From Bacteroidota bacterium (GTDB lineage: Bacteria > Bacteroidota > Bacteroidia > Chitinophagales > Chitinophagaceae): a stretch of 25,151 bases of DNA. The stretch covers positions 1 through 25,151 of the forward strand of contig JAEZRB010000300.1 in assembly GCA_023412975.1 (NCBI GenBank), given 5' to 3'. Shown piece by piece: positions 16,811 through 23,702 of this stretch (positions are counted from its first letter, which is position 1; each line of letters opens with the position of its first letter). The notes under the pieces are model-generated. The model was not told the DNA's origin and did no database searches. It was given only the letters and a program-made list of their open reading frames with translations. Made by a program: the position numbers and the translations under genes.

Positions 16811-17924
16811 TAGACAGGATCACCCTTAATGTTTCTCCATTTTCTATTCGATAATTAAATTTTTTAGACTCTTTTAAAAATTCAAGTACGGTATTGATAT
16901 CCTCTTTTTCAAAAATTCCGGTAAAGCGATAATTCCGAATAACATCATCTTTTAGTTCAATCTCTACGCCATACCATCTTTCCAGTAAAATGGCTATATC
17001 ACTGAATAATTCATCTTCGAACATCAGTTTATTCTCTTTCCAGGCAAGCTCCCTGATATTGCCATAATCATTTATCGCCAGCTTTCTAACCAGGCTGTCT
17101 GCTGCTCCAGGCTGATCCTCGCTGGCAAATCCCCCCGGTCTATCACCGCCAGTCTTTGTAAAGGAATGGTCCCACTTAATTTTATGATTGGGATAAAGCA
17201 ACATTCTTTGGTTATTACTTTCTTTAAGGGTTACTTCCACCAAACCCCTTATTAAGGAGGCTTCAGTTACTTTTTCGTTCTTGTAGGCTTTCACATTGAA
17301 AGCAGTTCCCAACGCTTTTACATCCATGGCAACCGTATGTACAATAAAAGGAACCTTGCCACTGTGTTTTATATCAAAGAATGCTTCACCTTCCAAAAAA
17401 ACATCCCGGGTGGAAATGCCAAAAGTCTCCTTGATTTCAATTTTACTGCCGGCATTTAAAGTAACTTCGGAACCATCGGGCAGTTGAATATTCTTCCTTT
17501 CCCCATATGCGGACTGAAAAATTCTTACACCTTTATTCCTGCCATTGTTATAATAATTAATAGTAAACAGGACCCCGATCAACAATACGGCGGCGGCTGT
17601 GAGCTTTAGTATTTTCGGAAAAATGGGTTTGGATTTTGTCCTGTGAATCCCTTCCATCTGGATCACGGGAACCGGTTCGGTCGTATCCGACAAATCCATT
17701 TTGTTTTTAAGCCGGGTTACCTGCTCCTCCAGGTCCGCCTCGCTAAGTGCATTGAATAACTGAAAAAAATACTCTTTGGCATTTTCTAATAATTCCCGGC
17801 GATCGGGGTTAAGCTTGATGTAATTCTCCCAATATGCCACATCTTGAGGGGAAGACCTTCTGCAATAGTTGATAAATGATTCATCTGCCAACAAATCTAC
17901 AAGTCCCAATTTATCCGACTTCAT
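16806..17924 (-). CDS. FecR-family anti-sigma factor
   Basis: This 372-aa single-pass membrane protein has an N-terminal cytoplasmic sigma-binding part (1-100) with the YWENYIKLNPDRRELLENAK helix. A transmembrane segment follows at about 105-125, then the periplasmic FecR domain (about 135-235: IQLPDGSEVTLNAGS, FLEGEAFFDI, MDVKALGTAFNVKAY), and a C-terminal DUF4974 domain (about 300-372: EDELFSDIAILLERWYGVEI, RFTGIFEKED) that receives the signal from the STN domain of the SusC. It lies between the sigma gene (311 nt upstream) and susC (104 nt downstream). It would hold or activate the cognate ECF sigma factor in response to ligand-loaded SusC. Confidence 0.95.
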   Translation of the reverse strand: MKSDKLGLVDLLADESFINYCRRSSPQDVAYWENYIKLNPDRRELLENAKEYFFQLFNALSEADLEEQVTRLKNKMDLSDTTEPVPVIQMEGIHRTKSKPIFPKILKLTAAAVLLIGVLFTINYYNNGRNKGVRIFQSAYGERKNIQLPDGSEVTLNAGSKIEIKETFGISTRDVFLEGEAFFDIKHSGKVPFIVHTVAMDVKALGTAFNVKAYKNEKVTEASLIRGLVEVTLKESNNQRMLLYPNHKIKWDHSFTKTGGDRPGGFASEDQPGAADSLVRKLAINDYGNIRELAWKENKLMFEDELFSDIAILLERWYGVEIELKDDVIRNYRFTGIFEKEDINTVLEFLKESKKFNYRIENGETLRVILSK

Positions 17925-17960
17925 GGTATGGTTTTAATAAAGCGTTTAAAAGCAGAGAGG

Positions 17961-17989
17961 GTCACCCGGGTTTTTTACCCGTTTATGAC
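17961..17989. promoter_or_regulatory. Hairpin in the fecR leader
   Basis: CGGGT (17967-17971) and ACCCG (17977-17981) flank a T5 loop, and outer GTCA (17961-17964) can pair with TGAC (17986-17989). It lies 37-65 nt upstream of the fecR start. It could be a leader structure; no factor is assigned. Confidence 0.3.
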
Positions 17990-18073
17990 AGGAAATTTTT
18001 GCTTTTAGATAAAATCTAGGGAAAGTGCAGATAAAATACCCAGGATCAATTGTAAATCAAAGCCTCCCTTATA

Positions 18074-18194
18074 CCGGGAAGTCGGTGAGGCGGGAAGAAG
18101 CTATTTTAAATGTGCTCAAAAACAAACATTGTTGGAAAGAGTGGCAGCATTGATTTAAACTTGATATTTTCTTACCGACTTGCCGCCTTCCCGG
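18074..18194. repeat. Long imperfect inverted repeat between sigma and fecR
   Basis: The 24-nt arms 18074-18097 and 18171-18194 match at 19 of 24 positions when one is reverse-complemented, with eight perfect outer bases (CCGGGAAG/CTTCCCGG). Nested inside are TTTAAAT (18105-18111) with ATTTAAA (18153-18159), and TGCT with AGCA. On the + strand two of the five mismatches become G-U pairs. It fills most of the 311-nt gap between the sigma stop and the fecR start. I see no ORF and no clear target-site duplication in this gap. It could be a REP/MITE-like element or a structured leader of the fecR message. Confidence 0.45.
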
Positions 18195-18235
18195 CAATCC
18201 TGACTTTTGAACAGGCAGCCGGAAAATTCATGGCC

Positions 18236-18850
18236 TCAGGCTATTGGAACCCCGGAAGCAAATACAGTCACTAAAACTAAAAGGGCAGCTTTATGGGCAT
18301 ACCGGCTGGTGCTGATATCCAGTTTCAATCGCTTTAATGCCTCGTGAATTTTATTATAAACAGTACGGTGAGATAAGCCTGTTCTTTGCACGATTTCCTC
18401 ATAGCTGAGTCCTTCGTAAAATTTAAGAATGATCAGCTCTTTCTGCCGGTTGGGGAGGACATTGATATGCTCCAGCAAAATTCTGGATAAGTGATTTTGT
18501 TCGTCTTTCCGGATCAGGTTCAACTCAGGGTTAGGTTGCGGATCTTCCGAATGGCTACTCCACACAACATGTAAACTTCCCTCCCTGCCTGATTTTTTCC
18601 AATCGCAGGTAAGTCTCCGCAAAAAGGAAGTAATAATATAGTTCCTGACATTTTTAGCTACCTCAATCGTTAACCGTTTTTCCCATAGATAAAGGAATAG
18701 TTGTTGGATAGCGTCCTTGACCAGTTGGGCATTCTTAATTTCATTCAGCCCGATAAACAAAAGATCAGGGTAATACTTTTTGTATAATGTCAAAAACATT
18801 TCCTTATCTCCCTGTTTCAATCCTTTCCACAAAGTTTCGTCGTTAATCAT
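18236..18850 (-). CDS. ECF sigma-70 factor of the SusCD locus
   Basis: This 204-aa ECF sigma factor controls the FecR/SusC system. Region 2 spans about 18-85 (FLTLYKKYYPDLLFIGLNEIKN, IQQLFLYLWEKRL). Region 4 spans about 125-178 with the helix-turn-helix LPNRQKELIILKFYEGLSYEEIVQRTGLSHRTVYNKIHEALKRLK. I chose the ATG at 18850; an in-frame TTG six bases upstream is the only alternative. The last ~18 residues (186-203, KAALLVLVTVFASGVPIA) form a hydrophobic tail that could lie in the membrane, which is unusual for a sigma factor. It is the first gene of the - strand cascade sigma-fecR-susC-susD. Confidence 0.92.
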   Translation of the reverse strand: MINDETLWKGLKQGDKEMFLTLYKKYYPDLLFIGLNEIKNAQLVKDAIQQLFLYLWEKRLTIEVAKNVRNYIITSFLRRLTCDWKKSGREGSLHVVWSSHSEDPQPNPELNLIRKDEQNHLSRILLEHINVLPNRQKELIILKFYEGLSYEEIVQRTGLSHRTVYNKIHEALKRLKLDISTSRYAHKAALLVLVTVFASGVPIA

Positions 18851-18920
18851 AAGCAACCGTAATCCAATTTAACAAATATCCTGCATAAAAAATTTGAGTT
18901 TTTGTTTTTGCTTCACTCTT

Positions 18921-18958
18921 ATGCAACAAAACACCTTGTAGCAAGTCGCTTGTTGCAT
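18921..18958. promoter_or_regulatory. Nested hairpin in the sigma-gene leader
   Basis: Perfect 9-bp arms ATGCAACAA (18921-18929) and TTGTTGCAT (18950-18958) enclose a second small stem, CTTG (18935-18938) with CAAG (18942-18945), around a 3-nt loop. It lies 71-108 nt upstream of the sigma ATG, downstream of the candidate promoter at 18982-19004, so it would be in the 5' leader of the message. Confidence 0.45.
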
Positions 18959-18981
18959 TGGTTTTGCAAAATGCGCCATTT

Positions 18982-19004
18982 CAAAATTAGTGTCATTTTG
19001 ACAC
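18982..19004 (-). promoter_or_regulatory. Promoter-like -7 box with adjoining palindromic operator
   Basis: On the minus strand, TAATTTTG (18989-18982) matches TAnnTTTG exactly. Directly upstream, 18990-19004 is a perfect palindrome, GTGTCA-TTT-TGACAC, where a regulator would sit between the -33 and -7 positions. No clear TTTG -33 box is seen at the usual distance, which fits a promoter needing an activator. Transcription would start about 125 nt before the sigma gene. Confidence 0.4.
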
Positions 19005-19425
19005 ATTAAATTACGAAAAAAAAGTTTGTAACGATTAATTATTAACTAATTAGCGTTATTAGTAGGTCGGCTGTCCCCGTATGGGTAATTTTTACTTTCG
19101 GGCATACCCGGCTGGCCTGGAACCAGTGTATCCCCTTAGAAAAAAGTGCGGAATTTTTTTTCCGGTCAGCCTAAGAGATGATTAAAATCTGAGGTAAAGG
19201 GGCTAACTAAGCTTTTGGGGGAGGGTTGAAGCCGTAAATGCGTGCATACCTTAATTTATACATATAGTTTGTACTCCACCTATCTGAACTTAGGAGTCTT
19301 TGTGTACATGAACCGGAGAACGCGGACTATCATGATGAACATGATCTATTGTGATTTTAGCATAGTGGAGTCGATCGGCTTAAGGTTATAATAGGGGGTA
19401 AATTCAAATTACTCTGTTTAAAAGT
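19005..19425. other. Non-coding stretch without recognised features
   Basis: About 420 nt between the sigma leader and the hydroperoxidase-like gene. All six frames are broken by stops, with no peptide of interest. Only small stems are seen, such as CGGG-CATA-CCCG near 19099-19110. I recognise no known RNA family, tRNA or pseudogene here. Confidence 0.4.
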
Positions 19426-19431
19426 AAAGGC

Positions 19432-19482
19432 GGGACGGGCTTTAGGCAAGGCTAACTTATAGCTTGAATCGGTGCCCGTCCC
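19432..19482 (-). terminator. Probable terminator of the AhpD-like gene
   Basis: GCCCGTCCC (19474-19482) and GGGACGGGC (19432-19440) are perfect 9-bp arms with a 33-nt loop that can fold further (AAGGCTA with TAGCTT). On the minus strand the hairpin begins 12 nt after the stop codon at 19494 and is followed by CCTTTACTTTTAAA. Confidence 0.55.
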
Positions 19483-19493
19483 CACCTTACTAA

Positions 19494-19961
19494 TTAATTG
19501 GCAACAGCTTTACGCTTGGGTTGATAGTTGCCCGCCACAGTGCCGAATGATCTTACGATACGGTTCCACGAATTGATCTGAACAATAGCGAGGGTTAGTT
19601 TAGCGATCTCTTCCTTACTGTAGTATTTATTCAGTTCATCATGAATATGATCGCTATGCTGTTCCTCGGGCAATCGTGTGAGCGTTTCTGCAAAAGCCAG
19701 TACCGCCTGTTCCTGTGGAGTGTAATAGGTAGTTTCTCTCCACGCCGCAACTGAAAACAACCGAAGTGGCGTATCACCATCCTCGATACCTTCCTTAAAA
19801 TGCATGTCCAGGCAATAGGCACAACTATTGATCTGCGACACGCGCATCCTGACCAAATGCAACAATTTGGCATCAAGGCCACTGTTATCTACATACTCCT
19901 GTGCTTTCAGCATCACCTGCATTAGTCCCTGGGGCAGGTCCCTGTACGAAATCCTTTCCAT
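19494..19961 (-). CDS. Carboxymuconolactone decarboxylase / AhpD-like protein (ECF41 partner)
   Basis: This 155-aa protein of the carboxymuconolactone decarboxylase/AhpD family has the redox-type motif SCAYCLDMH, a CxxC with the downstream His. The helical repeats typical of the fold follow, with the segment TPQEQAVLAFAETLTRL and a late QINSWNRIVRSF. AhpD-like members act as thiol peroxidase/reductase partners; the physiological substrate of the ECF41-linked members is not known. I chose the ATG at 19961; an in-frame TTG at 19970 would add three residues. It lies 68 nt downstream of the ECF41 sigma gene, on the same strand, with its own ECF41-type promoter in between. This family is one of the three standard partners of ECF41 sigma factors. 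Confidence 0.9.
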   Translation of the reverse strand: MERISYRDLPQGLMQVMLKAQEYVDNSGLDAKLLHLVRMRVSQINSCAYCLDMHFKEGIEDGDTPLRLFSVAAWRETTYYTPQEQAVLAFAETLTRLPEEQHSDHIHDELNKYYSKEEIAKLTLAIVQINSWNRIVRSFGTVAGNYQPKRKAVAN

Positions 19962-19992
19962 GTTTTTCAATTTTTAATTAGTATTATAACAA

Positions 19993-20019
19993 AACAAACA
20001 AGGGAGGTGTTTCGTGACA
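19993..20019 (-). promoter_or_regulatory. ECF41-type promoter of the AhpD-like gene
   Basis: On the minus strand, TGTCACG (20019-20013), 16 nt, then TGTT (19996-19993). The -35 part equals the ECF41 consensus TGTCACA in 6 of 7 bases, and the spacing is that of the consensus (N16 then CGTC). The four bases just before the -10 (TTGTT) are shared with the sigma gene's own promoter. It ends 31 nt before the ATG. Confidence 0.65.
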
Positions 20020-20029
20020 GTTTGACGAA

Positions 20030-20860
20030 TTAATTTTGTAGTGCTTTTAATTTATCCGGGTTGCGCATAAAATATATGCGCTCAAGCTGATGGCCGTTGT
20101 AGGAAAAAACCTGGCAGGTGATTAATTGTCCTTCATAATAATGAAACAGGGCCGACTGGTGGTTTACCATCCCCCATTTCATGATGATCCTGGAATAATA
20201 TTTTTTACTTAATCCCAATAAGACCTTCATCACCCTTTCTCTGCCGACTATCGGTTTACGGAAGGCTGCTACTTTTCCTCCACCATCGGAGACGATGGCA
20301 ATATCATCCGCAAGCAGTTGTTCCAGCCGCTCCGTATCACCTTTTGTAATAACATGTATATACTTATCAAGATAATCGCGAGGTACAAGTTTTTCATCGA
20401 CGGTACTATCTACCTGTAATCGCGACCTGGCCCGGCTGAATATCTTCCTGGAGTTTTCAGGCGAGATTTCCAGTACCTCTGCGATTTGTTCATGCTCATA
20501 GTCAAACGCCTCTTTCAATATAAATACGGCTCTTTGCCTTGGATTTAATTTTTCCAGGATGACCATCAGGGAATAAGATAACAGCTCCCGCTGCTCGATT
20601 CCCCTGTCAGCTTTTTCCGTAGCGACAGGTTCGGGCAACCATTCGCCCGGGTAATCCGCAACAATTTTCTGCTTTCTTTTCTTGCGATTAATAGAAAGAT
20701 TGATCACTATACGTATCAGGTAAGACTTTTTATCCAGGACCTGATCGGTGTCTGCAAGCATAAACCTTTCAAAAGCATCCTGCACAATATCTTTTGCTTC
20801 CTCGAGAGAGCCGAGAATATTATAGGCATATGTAATGAGTAAAGGTCTCAGGCTTTCCAT
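20030..20860 (-). CDS. sigJ: ECF41 (SigJ-type) RNA polymerase sigma factor with SnoaL-like C-terminal domain
   Basis: This 276-aa protein has sigma region 2 at about 1-65 (RPLLITYAYNILGSLEEAKDIVQDAF), region 4 at about 92-150 (LNPRQRAVFILKEAFDYEHEQIAEVLEISPENSRKIFSRAR), and a SnoaL/NTF2-like C-terminal domain at about 165-270. All three ECF41 signature motifs are present: WLPEP (74-78) in the linker, DGGGK (192-196) and NPDKL (267-271) in the extension. In this family the C-terminal domain replaces a separate anti-sigma factor and adjusts activity from within; its ligand is unknown. The usual genomic partner, a carboxymuconolactone decarboxylase gene, is directly downstream, and both genes have matching upstream elements. 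The gene symbol follows common usage for the family. Confidence 0.93.
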   Translation of the reverse strand: MESLRPLLITYAYNILGSLEEAKDIVQDAFERFMLADTDQVLDKKSYLIRIVINLSINRKKRKQKIVADYPGEWLPEPVATEKADRGIEQRELLSYSLMVILEKLNPRQRAVFILKEAFDYEHEQIAEVLEISPENSRKIFSRARSRLQVDSTVDEKLVPRDYLDKYIHVITKGDTERLEQLLADDIAIVSDGGGKVAAFRKPIVGRERVMKVLLGLSKKYYSRIIMKWGMVNHQSALFHYYEGQLITCQVFSYNGHQLERIYFMRNPDKLKALQN

Positions 20861-20888
20861 GCCAGTTCAAATCTGGATTAACAATAAA

Positions 20889-20915
20889 GACAAACAACCC
20901 GGCCCGTTTGTGACA
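20889..20915 (-). promoter_or_regulatory. ECF41-type autoregulatory promoter
   Basis: On the minus strand, TGTCACA (20915-20909), 16 nt, then TGTC (20892-20889). The -35 part is an exact match to the ECF41 consensus, and the -10 part differs from CGTC by one base. It ends 28 nt before the sigma ATG at 20860. It shares spacing and the TTGTTTGT stretch with the element upstream of the AhpD-like gene. Confidence 0.7.
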
Positions 20916-20959
20916 AAGTTCGAACCAAACTTTCAGGATGTTCCATTACCTGCTAACCC

Positions 20960-21812
20960 TTACCTTTTTATAAACTTAATAGTATGCTGGTCTGCTTTTA
21001 AAAAATAGATTCCCGATGGCATTGTAGCAAGGTCGAGGATCTGTGTTCCCTCAATTAGATTTATACGCCTGACCACCTGGCCGATATGATTGGAGATGGT
21101 TGCAGGTTGCCGTTTGTCGCTACTAATCGTAACAACACCGGTTGTCGGGTTGGGAAAAACTGCCAGCTGGGGTGCTGAACCCCCATGATTGATTCGGGTA
21201 ACCGGGCTATACTGAAAGCTACCGTCGATATCTGTCATCTTTAAACGGAAATAATAAGTAGTGCCCGTATTTAAAATACCTGTAACAAAATTATATTGTT
21301 GCTTTCCGCTTCCGGCCGCCGGCACTGTGCCGATCGATTCATAAGCCAGTCCGTTTACGCTTTGCTCAATGATGAAATGAGAAGTATTAGTTTCCTGCTC
21401 ACTTGTCAATTCCAGCAGCGCCTTTGATGTGGCTGTAGTTTGCGCGGTAAAAGATACCAGCAACAGGGGCAGCGTGGAAGAATAGGTAGCCTGGATATAA
21501 AGCCTTTTCACGGTCCCGCCACAGGGATCACCAAAAACGCCGTTAGTCGCGTTGATAGTAGCGGAACTTTGCCCTACAAAAACAGCCTCTACAATACTAA
21601 GTGAATTCGCTGCATGACAGGCACCAAGTGTGAAATTGTTGCAAGTACCATCAGGAGTGCCATAGCTCGCAAAATCGATACTGGTTATTGAGTTATTCGG
21701 CGGAACGGTGAGAGTAATACTACCTCCCTCGTTTGCGATTCCACAAATGGTTGTTTGTGCCTGCGCAAAAAAAACTGCAAATCAACAACACAGGAGTAAA
21801 GATTCTGTTCAT
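20960..21812 (-). pseudogene. Secreted SUEL-lectin-like protein with T9SS tail, frameshifted in the signal peptide
   Basis: The long ORF (20960-21511) begins at an internal GTG; the same frame continues upstream to about 21775 without a usable start. That upstream part reads as a SUEL/rhamnose-binding lectin domain: ICGIANEGGS, FASYGTPDGTC, ACHAANSLSIVEAVFVG, GVFGDPCGGTVKRLYIQATY. An ATG at 21812 in another frame starts a signal peptide (MNRIFTPVLLICSFF). Removing one base from the eight-A run at 21767-21774 joins the two and yields a clean AQA signal-peptidase site and a 283-aa protein. The body continues with a fibronectin-like segment (about residues 115-205). It ends in a type A T9SS sorting tail (FPNPTTGVVTIS, then MPSGIYFLKADQHTIKFIKR), so the product would be exported and anchored outside the cell. 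It may be a true null allele, a phase-variable gene or a sequencing indel. Confidence 0.75.
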
Positions 21813-21900
21813 CGGGTATAATTTGTATACGAAGCTACTTTATTATGACCAATGAGGAATCCGCTGTAAACCTATGATCACACAACTATAAAAATATCCG

Positions 21901-23604
21901 CTACCAAAAACGTATATACAAAGCAGCGACGATGCCTAAAACAATAATGATCATGGCCATTACACCGGGCGTCACCTTATACATTGAAGGATCAACCTGC
22001 AATGCATGCACCTGTTGCCTACCTTTTTTATCAAGCAGGCTGATGATGATCATGAGCAACATGGTAAAGAAGAATACCCAACCCATCTGTATCAGGAAAG
22101 GAATTTCGTAGTGACCCGCACTGGTGAGATATGCGGTATACAACATTGTATCATTTCCTGCTATACCAGGTAAAAATTTATCAAATAGCACGGCGAGCAA
22201 TACACCGCCGATGATACCGGCCATCGCGGCTTTAGATGTTGTTTTTTTCCAGAAAAATCCCAGCAGGAATACAGGGAAAATGGCTGGCGAAATATAACCG
22301 GTATATTTTTGAATAAATTCAAAACCACCTTTTCCACCAATACCGAGACTATCGTTCCAGTTGACGAGGATAGCAATGACCAGTGATACAACAACCGCCA
22401 CACGACCAATCCACACCATCTTCCTTTCTGTCGATCCGCGGTTAATATACTTCTTATAAATATCAAGTGTGAAGATTGTCGAAATGCTATTGGCCTTTCC
22501 GGCCAGCGATGCGACGATGGCAGCGGTAAGCGCGGCCATGGATAATCCTTTCAGTCCGGTAGGCAGAAAACCAAGTACGGCAGAATATGCATTGTCTTCC
22601 CTGAACTCACCATTGGTCAGCATCTGCTGCTGAATATCGCCCTGCTGGTGTAGTACATAAGCAGCGATACCCGGCAACACGACGAGTAATGGCATCAGGA
22701 GTTTCAGGAATGCAGCAAATAAAATACCTGTCCTTGCGGTTTTTAAATCGGCACCCAGGGCCCGCTGTGTGATATATTGATTACATCCCCAGTAATTCAG
22801 ATTTGCGACCCACATACCTGCTGCCAGCATGGCCAGGCCTGGTAAACTGGCATAGTTGTTCACCTCCTGCTGACTGGCGCCCGGGGCAGGCTTGTCAAAT
22901 ATCATATTAAAGTGACCCGGAGCTGATTTCAAAAGCTGGTTGAATCCGGCGAGAAAATCCTTACCATAACCAAATTTCTCACTCACCACGGTGAGCGCAA
23001 TATAGGAAGTCACCAATCCACCAATGATCAACACCAGCACCTGTATCACATCCGTATAGCCGATCACTTTCATACCTCCCAGGGTAATCACTAATGCAAA
23101 AACACCGAGACCGATCATGATCAATTGAAAATAACCGCCACCTACCAGGTTGTTGATAGCAAGTGTACCGAGATAAAGAATGGACGTAAGGTTGACAAAA
23201 ATGTAAAGGAACAGCCAGAAGATCGCCATGATCATCGCCACGGTTTCATTGTAGCGCGTCTTCAGGAATTGTGGCATGGTAAAAATCCGGTTCTTTAAGT
23301 ACACGGGCATAAAAAATACTGCCACAATGATCAAAGACACCGCTGCCAGCCATTCATACGCAGATATCGCGATACCAAGACGAAATCCATTACCCGACAT
23401 GCCAATAAATTGTTCAGCAGAAATATTAGAAGCAATTAAAGAAGCACCAATAGCCCACCAGGTCAGCTGGCCCTCGGCCAGGAAAAAATCTGTAGAAGAC
23501 GACTGAGCGGATTTCTTTCTTCGATACACCCAGATCCCATACGCAGCGACAACAATAAAATAAATTAGAAAAACAATGTAATCGGACTTGGCCAGTGATC
23601 CCAT
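21901..23604 (-). CDS. SSS-family sodium/solute symporter (SGLT-like)
   Basis: This 567-aa inner-membrane transporter of the solute:sodium symporter family has about 14 hydrophobic segments. The N-terminal block YFIVVAAYGIWVYRRKK, the STDFFLAEGQLTWWAIGASLIASNISAEQFIGMSGNGF segment (about 36-75), and the motif WGCNQYITQRALGADLKTAR (about 272-291) are typical of the sodium/sugar (vSGLT) branch. It would import a sugar, myo-inositol or related polyol with Na+; the substrate cannot be read. It lies 98 nt downstream of the GDPD gene on the same strand, so the two may be cotranscribed, with GDPD first. A 10-bp palindrome, TTTCCGGAAA, is found 41 nt upstream of its start. Confidence 0.92.
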   Translation of the reverse strand: MGSLAKSDYIVFLIYFIVVAAYGIWVYRRKKSAQSSSTDFFLAEGQLTWWAIGASLIASNISAEQFIGMSGNGFRLGIAISAYEWLAAVSLIIVAVFFMPVYLKNRIFTMPQFLKTRYNETVAMIMAIFWLFLYIFVNLTSILYLGTLAINNLVGGGYFQLIMIGLGVFALVITLGGMKVIGYTDVIQVLVLIIGGLVTSYIALTVVSEKFGYGKDFLAGFNQLLKSAPGHFNMIFDKPAPGASQQEVNNYASLPGLAMLAAGMWVANLNYWGCNQYITQRALGADLKTARTGILFAAFLKLLMPLLVVLPGIAAYVLHQQGDIQQQMLTNGEFREDNAYSAVLGFLPTGLKGLSMAALTAAIVASLAGKANSISTIFTLDIYKKYINRGSTERKMVWIGRVAVVVSLVIAILVNWNDSLGIGGKGGFEFIQKYTGYISPAIFPVFLLGFFWKKTTSKAAMAGIIGGVLLAVLFDKFLPGIAGNDTMLYTAYLTSAGHYEIPFLIQMGWVFFFTMLLMIIISLLDKKGRQQVHALQVDPSMYKVTPGVMAMIIIVLGIVAALYIRFW

Positions 23605-23644
23605 ACGGTTGCAGGTTTTGGTATAGAATCATGAATATAGTTCA

Positions 23645-23654
23645 TTTCCGGAAA
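23645..23654. promoter_or_regulatory. Short palindrome upstream of the symporter gene
   Basis: TTTCCGGAAA is a perfect 10-bp palindrome in the 98-nt space between the GDPD gene and the symporter start. It could be an operator; palindromes this short also occur by chance. Confidence 0.2.
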
Positions 23655-23702
23655 GTTGAAAACGGCAGTTAATATTTAAGCGCTGGGCCTAGCCTACTAT
23701 AA

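Noticed and set aside
18990..19004. GTGTCA-TTT-TGACAC as a third ECF41 promoter
   Set aside because: It reads TGTCAT/TGTCAA, not TGTCAC, has no TGT[CT] at 16 nt, and is a symmetric palindrome typical of an operator.
19005..19425. A small ORF (ATG near 19310, about 27 codons) or a known ncRNA in the large gap
   Set aside because: The peptide has no recognisable features and the stretch shows no fold of tmRNA, RNase P, 6S or a riboswitch that I can identify.
20960..21511. A 183-aa protein starting at the GTG at 21511
   Set aside because: This start lies inside the SUEL-like domain, right after the GDPCGGT motif; the same frame is coding for another ~260 nt upstream.
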